Positions 12,280 through 21,202 of a DNA stretch of 64,000 bases are shown in pieces (positions within the stretch are counted from its first letter, which is position 1; each line of letters opens with the position of its first letter). Both the position numbers and the translations under genes were made by a program. The stretch comes from an uncultured Carnobacteriaceae bacterium (GTDB taxonomy: Bacteria > Bacillota > Bacilli > Lactobacillales > Aerococcaceae). The stretch is taken from positions 5,074 through 69,073 of the forward strand of contig CALHVK010000115.1 of the NCBI GenBank assembly GCA_938039195.1. The letters are read 5' to 3'. Under the pieces are notes generated by a model. The model had not been told where the DNA came from, did not search any database, and worked only from the letters and a program-made list of their open reading frames with translations.

Positions 12280-13047
12280 TTAAATAAGGCCATAGTGTTT
12301 TAAACCATTAATAATGCCGTTATCTGTGTTATCCGTTGTAATAAATTCTGCAATTTCTTTAAGGATTGGAAGAGCATTTCCCATTGCCACAGGATGCTGA
12401 ACAGCTTGAAGCATTTCAATATCGTTTGGACCATCACCAAAAGCAAAGGTCTTAGCATCTTCTTGGTTCAAATACTCTAAGAAGCGTTTGATTCCTTCCG
12501 CTTTTGAATTCCCTTTTGAAATCACATCGACTGAGTACGGTGTGTTACGAAGGAAATCAAGGTGGGGGAAGGCTTCCTTATATTTTTCTTCCGCTGGTGG
12601 AAGGCAGATGAAGAGCATCATGTTAATCGGATGATTTTTATAAAAATCTTCTTTTAATGCAGGAGGATTCGTGTGAATAAATCCATAAGCATCTTTTGCC
12701 CCTTCGGAGGATGCTACAAGATAAAACTGTTCGTGATTATAAGCAGTGAGCCCGTAACCATCTTCTTTTACCATTTGATGAAATTTCTCTACCGTTTCAG
12801 TGGGAATCTGCGAAGAATAGATGACCTGTTCTTGATAAAGAACCACTTGCCCGTTCATAAAAATTCCTGAGTGGATATTGGCGCTCTCCATAATATCGCG
12901 TGTTTCAGCAGAAGAACGTCCTGTTGCGATAAAGGGCTCATATCCATTGTCTTTTAGTGTTTGAATGGCTTCGGCTGTGGCAACGTCCACTTTTGACTCA
13001 CCGTTTAATAGTGTTCCATCCAAATCAAAAAATACAAAACCTTTCAT
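12280..13047 (-). CDS. Cof-type HAD-superfamily phosphatase
   Basis: 255 aa. Motif I is FFDLDGTLL (about 6-14) with the nucleophilic aspartate, motif II is FIATGRSS, and the last motif is FGDGPNDIEML (about 202-212). A type IIB cap lies between. Family members dephosphorylate sugar phosphates, FMN or PLP, and the exact substrate cannot be read from sequence. An FMN or PLP role would fit the neighbouring flavoprotein, but that is only inference. It is the first gene of the minus-strand operon, with an extended -10 box at 13078-13086. Confidence 0.85.
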   Translation of the reverse strand: MKGFVFFDLDGTLLNGESKVDVATAEAIQTLKDNGYEPFIATGRSSAETRDIMESANIHSGIFMNGQVVLYQEQVIYSSQIPTETVEKFHQMVKEDGYGLTAYNHEQFYLVASSEGAKDAYGFIHTNPPALKEDFYKNHPINMMLFICLPPAEEKYKEAFPHLDFLRNTPYSVDVISKGNSKAEGIKRFLEYLNQEDAKTFAFGDGPNDIEMLQAVQHPVAMGNALPILKEIAEFITTDNTDNGIINGLKHYGLI

Positions 13048-13077
13048 TCCGTCACTCCATTCGTATAGTCTTATTTT

Positions 13078-13086
13078 AGTATACCA
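13078..13086 (-). promoter_or_regulatory. Extended -10 promoter of the minus-strand redox operon
   Basis: Read on the minus strand this is TGG-TATACT, an extended -10 element about 31-39 bases ahead of the HAD gene start. No good -35 box was found, which is common for extended -10 promoters. Confidence 0.5.
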
Positions 13087-13160
13087 TGTTTTGAAGGATT
13101 TTAATTGTAGTTCGAATTGAAAGCATTTTGCGTGAAAGAGTAGAATTATCGTAGTTTTTA

Positions 13161-13169
13161 TGTTAAAAT
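13161..13169 (+). promoter_or_regulatory. Extended -10 promoter of secG
   Basis: TGT-TAAAAT forms an extended -10 element 31 bases upstream of the TTG start of secG. No clear -35 was seen. It lies in the divergent region shared with the minus-strand operon. Confidence 0.5.
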
Positions 13170-13200
13170 TGAAAAGAATTTTAGTTAAGGAGGGAATCCT

Positions 13201-13431
13201 TTGTACAATTTGATTTTATCACTGATGGTTGTGGTATGCGTATTATTAATTATTGTTGTTGCAATGCAACCTTCAAAAACAAATGCTGCGAATTTAACAG
13301 GTGGAGCGGAGCAATTATTCGGTAAACAAAAGGCACGTGGTTTTGAGGCATTCTTAATTCGCGTAACAGTTGTTTTAGGAACAATCTTCATGTTATTAGC
13401 ATTTGCATTAGCATACATTTCATCAAAATAA
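13201..13431 (+). CDS. secG: Preprotein translocase subunit SecG
   Basis: 76 aa with two membrane helices (about 2-21 and 54-74). SecG is the small accessory subunit of SecYEG and eases SecA cycling. The middle segment NLTGGAEQLFGKQKARGFE is the family signature. The start is TTG, positioned after TAAGGAGGG (about 13186-13194). It leads the conserved secG–esterase–rnr–smpB cluster. SecA is encoded at 32203 in this window. Confidence 0.94.
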   Translation: MYNLILSLMVVVCVLLIIVVAMQPSKTNAANLTGGAEQLFGKQKARGFEAFLIRVTVVLGTIFMLLAFALAYISSK

Positions 13432-13438
13432 TAAATTT

Positions 13439-13479
13439 AAGTACAATTGTTCGGATATCCAATCAATTGTACTTTTTTA
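13439..13479 (+). terminator. Terminator or attenuator between secG and the esterase gene
   Basis: Perfect 11-bp arms AAGTACAATTG (13439-13449) and CAATTGTACTT (13464-13474) are followed by TTTTT. It can stop part of the secG transcript; downstream genes would depend on read-through. Confidence 0.7.
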
Positions 13480-13503
13480 TTTGGCAGATTAGAGGAGAGT
13501 ATT

Positions 13504-14232
13504 ATGGAAGCACTATGGTTAAGAAAAGAAAGCAATACAAGAGCGGTGATTTTATTTCATGCTTATACAGGAACGCCTGCGGATGTGAGAATGCTCGCGC
13601 AATTTCTACATCGTCATGATTATGCAGTCTATGTTCCAGTATTTTCTGGCCATGGAACTCCAGATGTTGAAGATATCTTGGCAAGTTCTCCTGAGGCTTG
13701 GTATGAAGATGCTAAACGTGCTGTCGACTTTGTTCGAGGACAAGGCTACCACACACTTAGTGCCTTTGGGTTGTCAATGGGTGGCATTATGGCGACTAAA
13801 TTAGCAACCGAACATCTAGTGGAATATGCAGGAACTTTTTGTTCGCCAGTGTCTTCCGGGAATCCTCAGTTGCCAGGACTGCTTCAAAGTTTTATGATGT
13901 ATGCGAAGGCGTCTTATAGAAATGTAGGACGACCATTTGATGAAGCTGAAATGAAGGAAAAAGCACAAAAACAATTAGCACAAATTCAATCATTTGCAGG
14001 AGAAGTTGCTTCGAAATTAGACGAAGTGACAGGAAGTTTTTATATTGCACAAGGGGAACAAGATACACTTGTCGATCCAGAGTCTTCTCTTGAATTAAAA
14101 GAGGGGCTCATTAACGCACAAGTGGAGTTACATTGGTATGAAGAAGCAGGGCACGTGATTACGGTTAGTCCTGTTAGAAAGGAATTCCAAGAGACTGTTC
14201 TCTCTTTTCTAAATCAACAAGAATGGAGGTAA
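13504..14232 (+). CDS. est: Carboxylesterase (alpha/beta hydrolase, Est family)
   Basis: 242 aa from ATG 13504, chosen because AGAGGAGAG sits just ahead; an in-frame TTG at 13447 falls inside the preceding hairpin and is unlikely. The fold shows HAYTGTP (19-25) forming the oxyanion region, GLSMGG with nucleophile S91, GEQDTLVDPES carrying the acid, and AGHVIT with the catalytic His near residue 217. Homologues hydrolyse short acyl esters. The position between secG and rnr is conserved in Firmicutes although its physiological substrate is unknown. Confidence 0.9.
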   Translation: MEALWLRKESNTRAVILFHAYTGTPADVRMLAQFLHRHDYAVYVPVFSGHGTPDVEDILASSPEAWYEDAKRAVDFVRGQGYHTLSAFGLSMGGIMATKLATEHLVEYAGTFCSPVSSGNPQLPGLLQSFMMYAKASYRNVGRPFDEAEMKEKAQKQLAQIQSFAGEVASKLDEVTGSFYIAQGEQDTLVDPESSLELKEGLINAQVELHWYEEAGHVITVSPVRKEFQETVLSFLNQQEWR

Positions 14233-14236
14233 AGAA

Positions 14237-16531
14237 ATGAGACAATCATTAGAAGAAATCTTAATGGCTTTCTTTATGGAACATGAATCTGAAAGTTTTT
14301 TTGTTCAAGAAATTAGTGAGCATTTCGGATTTACTGCTTCAAAGGACTTTAAGATTTTAGTGAAACAATTAGCTGACCTCGAAGATTCTGGAAAAATTGT
14401 ATTAACACGACAAGGTAAATTTGGATTCAATCAAAAAAATCGTACGTTAGAAGGAACATTCCGATTAAACGATAAAGGATTTGGTTTTGTCACAGTTGAA
14501 GAAGGCAAACCAGATATTTTTATTCCAAGAACGGATGTCCATGGCGCTATGGATGGAGACAAAGTTGCGATTCGTATCGTTCAAGAAGAAAATCCTTATA
14601 ACGATAAAGCCGCAAGCGGAACGATTGTAAAAATCTTAGAACGCGCTGTGAAGCAAGTGGTGGGGATTTATACACGTTATCCATCGAAGATTATGATGCA
14701 AACAGGCTATTGTGGCGAAATTGCGTTAAAAGATTCTAAATTAAAGAAAACGAAATGTTATGTGACTAGAAAGGGATTAAACCCAGTTGACGGAACCGTC
14801 GTGATTGCCGAAGTTGACAGTTATGAAACAGAGCGTCACGAACTCGTCTTGAAGGCGCATATCGTCAAAGAAATCGGCTATAAAGACGCTGTCGGTATGG
14901 ATATTTTAATGATTTTACATCAATTAAAAATCCCAACAGTATTCCCAGACTCAGTATTAGAGGAAGCGAACCGCGTGAGTGAAACAATCTCACCGGAAGA
15001 ACTCGAAGGGCGTGTGGATTTACGCCAAGAATTAACCGTAACGATTGACGGAGCAGATGCCAAAGACTTAGATGATGCGGTAGCTCTTGTCAAACGCGAA
15101 GATGGAACCTTTGTATTAACGGTATCCATCGCCGACGTTTCTTATTATGTAACGGAAAATTCCGAAATGGATAAGGAAGCATTTGAACGTGGAACGAGTG
15201 TGTATTTAACGGACCGTGTTGTTCCAATGTTACCGCAACGCTTATCCAACGGAATCTGCTCGCTTCATCCATATGAAGAGCGATTAACGTTAACAGCCCG
15301 CATGGAAATCGACCGTAGCGGAACGATTTACCAGCATGAGATTTTCCCAAGTGTGATTCAATCAAACGAGCGATTAACTTATGATGAAGTGAATGTATTA
15401 TTCAATACGAATGAAGCTTCTGAAAAAATCACTCCAGAAATTGAAGAAATGCTATGGAACATGAAGGAATTACATACGATTTTAGAGCGTAGACGCATGG
15501 AACGTGGAGCGATTGACTTTGATACACAAGAAGCAAAAATTCTTGTGGATGAAAAAGGAGCGCCGACAGAAATTGTACTACGTGAACGTGGCGTAGCAGA
15601 GCGACTCATTGAGTCCTTTATGCTTGCGGCGAATGAAACAGTGGCTTCTCACTATGAACAATTGAAGGTACCATTTATCTATCGTGTTCACGAAAATCCA
15701 GATAGCGAAAAACTCCAACGATTCTTAGAGTTTATTACAGCATTTGGAATTACGATTAAAGGGAAGAATGATTCCATTACACCGAAGAAATTGCAAAAAG
15801 CATTAAACGAAGTACGTGGTGAACCATATGAAGCGGTAGTATCGACGATGATGCTTCGTTCTATGAAACAAGCGAAGTACGATATCACGCCAACAGGACA
15901 CTATGGACTGGCAGCGGAAGACTATACGCACTTCACGTCGCCAATTCGTCGTTATCCTGACTTGATCGTCCATCGTATGATTCGTCATTACGGAAAACAC
16001 CCAGGTCATTTATCGAAGAAAGAAGAAACACTTCTGGAAGATAAATTACAACAAATTGCAGACCAATCTTCTCGTATGGAACGACTTGCAGTACAAGCTG
16101 AACGCGATGTGAATGCATTGAAAAAAGCTGAATACATGCAAGATAAGGTTGGCGAGGAATTCGATGGTATCGTAAGCTCTGTTACAAAATTTGGGATGTT
16201 TGTCGAGTTAGCCAATACCGTAGAAGGATTAATTCATATTTCTCACTTGAAGCAAGACTACTTCAACTTTATTGAAAGCCACATGATTTTACTTGGAGAA
16301 CGTACAGGCGTAAGTTATCGTATCGGTGACCGTGTTCGTGTGAAATGTGTGAAAGTAGATGTGGAAGCTAGAGAAGTCGATTTCCTACTCGTAGAAGATG
16401 CAAAACTTGCCAAAACAGAACGTCCAAGAAAAGGCGATTTCTTTGATGAAAAGTCTTCTAAGAAGGGTAAAAAATCAAAAGGTCGCCAACGCTTTAAAAA
16501 AGCGATTAAAACGAAAAAGAAAAGACGCTAG
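14237..16531 (+). CDS. rnr: Ribonuclease R
   Basis: 764 aa 3'-5' exoribonuclease that degrades structured RNA and acts with SmpB in trans-translation quality control. Domains in order: N-terminal winged helix (about 1-65), cold-shock domains (about 70-220), RNB catalytic domain with DGADAKDLDDAV near 271-282 holding the metal-binding aspartates, S1 domain (about 635-715), and a Lys/Arg-rich tail. It starts 4 bases after the esterase stop and lies 11 bases before smpB, so all three are co-transcribed. Length is typical. Confidence 0.96.
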   Translation: MRQSLEEILMAFFMEHESESFFVQEISEHFGFTASKDFKILVKQLADLEDSGKIVLTRQGKFGFNQKNRTLEGTFRLNDKGFGFVTVEEGKPDIFIPRTDVHGAMDGDKVAIRIVQEENPYNDKAASGTIVKILERAVKQVVGIYTRYPSKIMMQTGYCGEIALKDSKLKKTKCYVTRKGLNPVDGTVVIAEVDSYETERHELVLKAHIVKEIGYKDAVGMDILMILHQLKIPTVFPDSVLEEANRVSETISPEELEGRVDLRQELTVTIDGADAKDLDDAVALVKREDGTFVLTVSIADVSYYVTENSEMDKEAFERGTSVYLTDRVVPMLPQRLSNGICSLHPYEERLTLTARMEIDRSGTIYQHEIFPSVIQSNERLTYDEVNVLFNTNEASEKITPEIEEMLWNMKELHTILERRRMERGAIDFDTQEAKILVDEKGAPTEIVLRERGVAERLIESFMLAANETVASHYEQLKVPFIYRVHENPDSEKLQRFLEFITAFGITIKGKNDSITPKKLQKALNEVRGEPYEAVVSTMMLRSMKQAKYDITPTGHYGLAAEDYTHFTSPIRRYPDLIVHRMIRHYGKHPGHLSKKEETLLEDKLQQIADQSSRMERLAVQAERDVNALKKAEYMQDKVGEEFDGIVSSVTKFGMFVELANTVEGLIHISHLKQDYFNFIESHMILLGERTGVSYRIGDRVRVKCVKVDVEAREVDFLLVEDAKLAKTERPRKGDFFDEKSSKKGKKSKGRQRFKKAIKTKKKRR

Positions 16532-16542
16532 GAGGTTCGTGA

Positions 16543-17007
16543 ATGCCTAAAGGAACGAACGATAAAGTGCTCGCACAAAATCGAAAAGCAAGTCATGACT
16601 ATACCATTCTTGAAACGATTGAAGCTGGGATGGTCTTAACTGGAACAGAAATCAAATCGGTTCGTCAAGCGCGTATCAATTTAAAAGATGGATACGTGAG
16701 CTTGAAGCAAGGAGAAGCTTTTCTTGTAGGTGTCCATATTAGTCCGTTTGAACAAGGGACACTGTTTAATCATGACCCATTAAGAACGAGAAAATTATTG
16801 CTTCATAAAAAGCAAATCAACTATTTACTTGAGCAAGTAAAGCAAGCCGGAAATACAGTAGTGCCGCTTAAGGTCTACATTAAAAACGGCGTAGCAAAGT
16901 TGTTAATCGGCGTTGCAAAAGGGAAGAAAAATTACGATAAGCGTGATGCCTTAAAGCAAAAGGATATGAAACGCGAAATCGATCGTGCAATGAAAGAACG
17001 ATATTAA
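16543..17007 (+). CDS. smpB: SsrA-binding protein SmpB
   Basis: 154 aa. SmpB binds tmRNA and brings it to stalled ribosomes. Signatures: [20 protein letters not shown] near the N-terminus, GTEIKSVRQ (about 36-44), and the basic C-terminal tail after [10 protein letters not shown] that forms a helix in the mRNA channel. The start follows AGGAGGTTCGTGA. The ssrA gene is not found nearby. A strong terminator ends this four-gene cluster. Confidence 0.96.
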   Translation: MPKGTNDKVLAQNRKASHDYTILETIEAGMVLTGTEIKSVRQARINLKDGYVSLKQGEAFLVGVHISPFEQGTLFNHDPLRTRKLLLHKKQINYLLEQVKQAGNTVVPLKVYIKNGVAKLLIGVAKGKKNYDKRDALKQKDMKREIDRAMKERY

Positions 17008-17012
17008 AGAGG

Positions 17013-17042
17013 AAAGGCTGGATGATTGTCCAGCCTTTTTTG
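17013..17042 (+). terminator. Terminator after smpB
   Basis: Perfect 10-bp arms AAAGGCTGGA (17013-17022) and TCCAGCCTTT (17029-17038) with a 6-base loop are followed by TTT. Confidence 0.88.
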
Positions 17043-17100
17043 CATGCAAAAAATAGAACATTACCAAATATGGTAATGAATGATTCCAAAAAAAGAATTT

Positions 17101-17149
17101 CGTTTCATATTCGTTTCATATTGGAAGTGCAAACTAATAGTACAGAATA
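17101..17149 (+). promoter_or_regulatory. Tandem 11-bp direct repeat operator and promoter of the vex operon
   Basis: CGTTTCATATT occurs twice head-to-tail (17101-17111 and 17112-17122), one helical turn apart, the layout bound by OmpR-family regulators. A possible -35 TTGGAA (17121-17126) and -10 CAGAAT (17143-17148, 16-base spacer) follow directly. Another palindrome, CATTACCA-AATA-TGGTAATG, lies at 17059-17078. Binding by VncR (20550) is inference. Confidence 0.55.
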
Positions 17150-17170
17150 GGAAAGGAAGTGGGAGAGCAC

Positions 17171-18454
17171 ATGGATTGGAAGAGGAGAGCGGGTGCGTAT
17201 CTTGTGCGCAAGAAGATTCGTACCGGAATATTATTTTTCATCATGATGCTAATTACAGCAGCCGTCTTGGCGGTACTCTCGATGCAGGAAAGTACAGGGA
17301 AGGTTCAAACGAAGCTATTAGAATTATCCAATTCGGGATTTCAAATAGAATCGCTCTTACAAGATGGAAACATCGAACAAAAGAAATTGTCCCAAGTGGA
17401 ACAAGTTGAGGGTGTGAAAGATGCGCAGTATGAATTTGATGGCATTGGTCAACTAGAAGACAGTAAAGCTGTTGAAAGAGAACAAGCGGTCCAACTCGAT
17501 CAAGGGAATATGGGAGAACTGGTGGGTTATCATGGGATCACCTCCAGTGATCAGGAGCTAAATTTTGCTAGCGGAGCGCTCAGTCTTAAAGAAGGGCGTG
17601 CGTTAACGAAGGACGATTCTGGAAAAGTACTTGTTCATGAAGAGCTTGCAAAAGAAAACAATTGGACTGTAGGAAGCAAGGTTAAATTAAAGAACTTCCA
17701 AAATGGAGATGCCACTGTAAGCAGTAAAGAAGTTACAGTGGAAATCGTTGGGATTTTCAATGGGAAGTTATCGGAGCAATCGACAGGATTGACGAGTGAC
17801 TTAACCGAAAATCGCATCTATATGGATTACAAAACGAGTCAATCATTAATCGGAAAAGAGGAATCGAATGCCATTGTTCATCGTGCGATTTTTACGGTGA
17901 AAGACCCATCAGCATTAGAAGAAGTGATTACAAAAGTAAAAGAACTTCCTCTCAAGTGGGATGAGATGCAACTTTCTAAAAATGAACAAGTATTTGAACA
18001 GGTAGCCTCTCCTATTCAAAACTTCAAATCGCTTATGACATTGTTGACGAGCTCTGTATTTGTATTAGCAGTTATTGTTTTATTTTTAATTCTATTATTT
18101 ACATTAAGAGAAAGAATTCATGAGTTTGGAATTTTGATGTCGGTCGGAATTTCAAGAAAAGAAATCATCGCGCAAATCTTATTAGAACTCTATACCGTTG
18201 CGGCAACGAGTTCGATTTTCGCTCTTATGTTGGGGAGTTTTGTAGCAAAACAATTTTACACTGGTCTCTTATCTTCGGATGAGATTCCACTTCAAGTGAA
18301 ATCATTATTTGAATCGAGCTTACCTGAATGGAGCCTTGTGCAAGGGGCGCTAACGATTGGCGTCGTACTGATCATTATTGCATTAGCAGTGCTATTTAGT
18401 ACGGCCGTTATCTTAATGAAGAAACCGAAGAAAATTTTAAGTCAAATGAACTAA
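17171..18454 (+). CDS. vex1: ABC transporter permease, Vex1-like (FtsX/MacB fold)
   Basis: 427 aa from ATG 17171, preferred over an in-frame GTG at 17159 because GGAG (17162-17165) then has normal spacing. One membrane helix near residues 20-40, a large extracytoplasmic domain (about 45-290), and three C-terminal helices form the MacB/FtsX permease pattern. With the next four genes it matches the pneumococcal vex1-vex2-vex3-vncR-vncS order and protein sizes. The exported substrate is unknown; peptide export has been proposed for Vex. It shares no sequence bias that would suggest recent transfer. Confidence 0.8.
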   Translation: MDWKRRAGAYLVRKKIRTGILFFIMMLITAAVLAVLSMQESTGKVQTKLLELSNSGFQIESLLQDGNIEQKKLSQVEQVEGVKDAQYEFDGIGQLEDSKAVEREQAVQLDQGNMGELVGYHGITSSDQELNFASGALSLKEGRALTKDDSGKVLVHEELAKENNWTVGSKVKLKNFQNGDATVSSKEVTVEIVGIFNGKLSEQSTGLTSDLTENRIYMDYKTSQSLIGKEESNAIVHRAIFTVKDPSALEEVITKVKELPLKWDEMQLSKNEQVFEQVASPIQNFKSLMTLLTSSVFVLAVIVLFLILLFTLRERIHEFGILMSVGISRKEIIAQILLELYTVAATSSIFALMLGSFVAKQFYTGLLSSDEIPLQVKSLFESSLPEWSLVQGALTIGVVLIIIALAVLFSTAVILMKKPKKILSQMN

Positions 18455-18465
18455 GGAGTGTTTTT

Positions 18466-19110
18466 ATGTCAGTATTATCATTAGAAAATATTTATTATCG
18501 ATACGAGGATTCTCAAAAATATGTATTGAATGATTTGAATGCTACTTTTGAAGAAGGAAAATTCTATGCTGTCGTTGGGAAATCAGGAGCAGGGAAATCG
18601 ACTTTCTTATCGCTATTAGCAGGGTTAGATAGCCCGACGAAAGGAAAAGTGTGTTTCAATGGGCAAGATATCGCGCAAGGGTCCTACAGTGAACACCGTC
18701 GCGACCATATTTGCTTAGTGTTCCAAAACTATAATTTAATCGATTATTTAACGCCGCTTGAAAATGTAAGACTCGTAAATGGAAAAGCAACCAAAGATAT
18801 ATTGTTGAAATTAGGATTAGGCGAAGAGTTAATTCATCGTAATGTATTGAAGCTATCAGGTGGGCAACAACAACGGGTTGCGATTGCTAGAGCACTTGTT
18901 TCAAAAGCGCCAATTATTTTAGCGGATGAACCCACTGGAAACCTTGACGAAGGAACAGCCGCAGAAATTATCGATATCTTAAAAATGGCAGCACATGAAA
19001 GCGGAAAATGCGTCATCGTAGTGACTCACAGCCCACAAGTAGCTGCTGCGAGTGATGAAGTGTTGGAATTAGAAGATGGAAAACTAAAGAAAGCAAGAGG
19101 GGTAAAATAA
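18466..19110 (+). CDS. vex2: ABC transporter ATPase, Vex2-like
   Basis: 214 aa single nucleotide-binding domain. Walker A GKSGAGKST at 38-46, Q-loop VFQNYN near 85-90, signature LSGGQQQ at 130-136, Walker B IILADEPTGNLD at about 150-161, and the switch His in VVTHSP. The short length and DEPTGNLDEGT motif put it in the MacB/LolD group that pairs with FtsX-type permeases. Its stop codon is directly followed by the ATG of vex3, so the subunits are translationally linked. Confidence 0.88.
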   Translation: MSVLSLENIYYRYEDSQKYVLNDLNATFEEGKFYAVVGKSGAGKSTFLSLLAGLDSPTKGKVCFNGQDIAQGSYSEHRRDHICLVFQNYNLIDYLTPLENVRLVNGKATKDILLKLGLGEELIHRNVLKLSGGQQQRVAIARALVSKAPIILADEPTGNLDEGTAAEIIDILKMAAHESGKCVIVVTHSPQVAAASDEVLELEDGKLKKARGVK

Positions 19111-20487
19111 ATGAATATCATACAAAATGCTTGGGCATATGTCTCAAGAAAAAAATTTAAAACCTTCATTATTTTCTTTATTTTATTTAGTATGGCAACG
19201 GTGGCTCTAAGTAGTTTAGCCGTAAAACATGCAACGGATACCGCTGCAAAAGAAACGTTTAAGTCGATTAATTCTTCGTTCTCGATGCAAATTGACCGCA
19301 GACATAATCAAGGGACTGCTCGTGGGGGTGGAAACTTAAAAGGAAAAGATATTCAAGCGATTGAAGGAATTGAAGGGGTTCAAAAGGCAGTTAAACGAAT
19401 GGAAGTCGTAGCGGACCTCGTGGATCAAGAATTGATTCCAGCAAAAGGAGTTCGTCTTGACGCAACTCGCCAACAACGTTTCGGGAAAGCCGCTCAGGTA
19501 ACAGGAATTAATGATTCCAGCATGGACGAACGATTTGCCGCACAAACCTTCACACTAACAGAAGGTCGCCATATTAAGGATGACGATACCAATGTGGCAT
19601 TAGTGCACGAAGACTTTGCTAAGAAAAATAATTTAAAAGTTGGCGATAAGTTTAAGTTGAAATCGAATATTTATGATGCAGATAATGAAAAGCAAGCCAA
19701 TAACCAAACCGAAGTGACGATTGTTGGATTGTTTGGTGGGAAGAATAAAGGTGGAGTAACAGCGCCACAAGAATTATATGAGAACACCATTTTAACGGAC
19801 TTGAAGACAAGTGCTTTAATGTATGGTTATACAGATGCGGATGCAATTTATTTAGATGCTACTTTCCTTGTTGGTGGTCAATACGACATCGATAAGGTGA
19901 TGGAACAAGCGAAGAAATTAGGGATTAACTGGAAGGCGTATACGCTCATTAAGAGTAGCCAAAACTACCCAACACTTCAAAAATCAATTAATCTAGTATA
20001 TGGATTAACAGACAAACTATTCCTTGGAAGTCTGATTTTCTCTGCGATTATTTTAGTGCTCATTCTCTTCTTATGGACAAACAGCCGCAGAAGAGAAATC
20101 GGTGTCCGTCTAGCGCTTGGAATGACGAACAAAACGATTATTGCACAAATGCTGTGCGAAGTAGGAATGGTCAGCATTGCCAGCTTTATCGCTGCGATTC
20201 TAGCAGGGGGACCTGTCAGCGAATGGGTTGGAAAACTCATTTTAGGCCAAGTCAATAGTAGTCTTGGAACTCAACTGGCAAACGAAGCTAAATCAGCCAA
20301 CCTTGGTGGTGGAGCAGCAGTGGATGGTTTCAATAAGACATTGACAGAATTATCGGTAACAGTATCCAATATGGACAAAGCAACGGTTGTTGGACTTGGA
20401 CTTGTAGTCATTGTTATTGCAGTTCTTCTAGGAAGCGTGTTTATTTTACAAAAATCTCCGAAGAGTTTATTACAAGATACAGAATAA
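19111..20487 (+). CDS. vex3: ABC transporter permease, Vex3-like (FtsX/MacB fold)
   Basis: 458 aa. Membrane helix near residues 19-38, external MacB-type domain to about 290, then three helices (about 305-325, 355-375 and 425-450). The loop near NSRRREIGVRLALGMT is the permease segment that contacts the ATPase. Together with the first permease it would make a heterodimer. The region between helices 3 and 4 has a long Ala/Ser/Asn-rich insert (about 380-425). Start ATG immediately follows the vex2 stop. Confidence 0.82.
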   Translation: MNIIQNAWAYVSRKKFKTFIIFFILFSMATVALSSLAVKHATDTAAKETFKSINSSFSMQIDRRHNQGTARGGGNLKGKDIQAIEGIEGVQKAVKRMEVVADLVDQELIPAKGVRLDATRQQRFGKAAQVTGINDSSMDERFAAQTFTLTEGRHIKDDDTNVALVHEDFAKKNNLKVGDKFKLKSNIYDADNEKQANNQTEVTIVGLFGGKNKGGVTAPQELYENTILTDLKTSALMYGYTDADAIYLDATFLVGGQYDIDKVMEQAKKLGINWKAYTLIKSSQNYPTLQKSINLVYGLTDKLFLGSLIFSAIILVLILFLWTNSRRREIGVRLALGMTNKTIIAQMLCEVGMVSIASFIAAILAGGPVSEWVGKLILGQVNSSLGTQLANEAKSANLGGGAAVDGFNKTLTELSVTVSNMDKATVVGLGLVVIVIAVLLGSVFILQKSPKSLLQDTE

Positions 20488-20549
20488 AAATGCTTAGGGC
20501 CTAGTCTCATAGCGAATAGATTGATATAATAGTAAAAGAGGTGATGGTT

Positions 20550-21200
20550 TTGAATTTGCTAATCGTAGAAGATGAGGCAGCGATTCGCGAAGGCGTTCGA
20601 GAATACTTATCAGAGCAAGGCTTTCATGTATTTACAGCAGAAGACGGTGTCGTTGCTCTTGAAGTCTTTCAAAAAGAATCGATTGATTTAATCTTACTAG
20701 ACATTATGATGCCGCGTAAGAATGGCTTTGAAGTGTTAGAAGAGGTGCGTAAAACTAGTAAAGTTCCTATTCTAATGCTGACAGCACTTCATGACGAAGA
20801 GACACAAGTGAGAACCTTTGAGTTACTCGTTGATGGATTTATTCAAAAACCTTTTTCCCTCGTCGTCTTGCATAAGCAGATTGAAGCCGTATTGAAACGT
20901 TATTACGGAGAAATGAATGTTTGGAATTACAATACAACGAGCGTGAACTTTACAAGTTTTGAAGCAAGAGTGGACGGACAAATTGTGGATGTGACGGCTA
21001 AGGAACTTGCAGTTTTGAAGTTACTCGTAGAACATCAAGGCCAAGTGTTGAGTCGCTCTCAAATATTGGATCACGTGTGGGCAGCCCATGAAGATCCACC
21101 TTTTGACCGTGTTGTGGATGTGTATATCAAACAATTACGAAAAAAATTATTGTTGGATTGTATCGTGACCGTTAAAAATGTCGGATATAAGTTGGAGTAA
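20550..21200 (+). CDS. vncR: OmpR-family response regulator, VncR-like
   Basis: 216 aa from TTG 20550, which gives the usual MNLLIVEDE start with AGAGGTG at a proper distance; in-frame GTG 20541 and ATG 20544 overlap that site. The receiver domain has phospho-acceptor D51, T78 and K100. The winged-helix effector (about 125-215) ends in PFDRVVDVYIKQLRKKL and VKNVGYKLE. The tail of the receiver (DGFIQKPFS, then KRYYG) resembles pneumococcal VncR rather than generic OmpR proteins. A TATAAT at 20525-20530 could drive the pair separately. Confidence 0.86.
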   Translation: MNLLIVEDEAAIREGVREYLSEQGFHVFTAEDGVVALEVFQKESIDLILLDIMMPRKNGFEVLEEVRKTSKVPILMLTALHDEETQVRTFELLVDGFIQKPFSLVVLHKQIEAVLKRYYGEMNVWNYNTTSVNFTSFEARVDGQIVDVTAKELAVLKLLVEHQGQVLSRSQILDHVWAAHEDPPFDRVVDVYIKQLRKKLLLDCIVTVKNVGYKLE

Positions 21201-21202
21201 AA

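Noticed and set aside
17070..17150. A 26-codon open frame (starting MVMNDSKK) just ahead of vex1, similar in length to pneumococcal Pep27.
   Set aside because: No Shine-Dalgarno upstream, no similarity to Pep27 that I can see, and it overlaps the direct-repeat operator and promoter; most likely non-coding.
17080..17409. 109-codon open frame overlapping the start of vex1.
   Set aside because: No RBS, runs out of frame through the well-supported vex1 gene.
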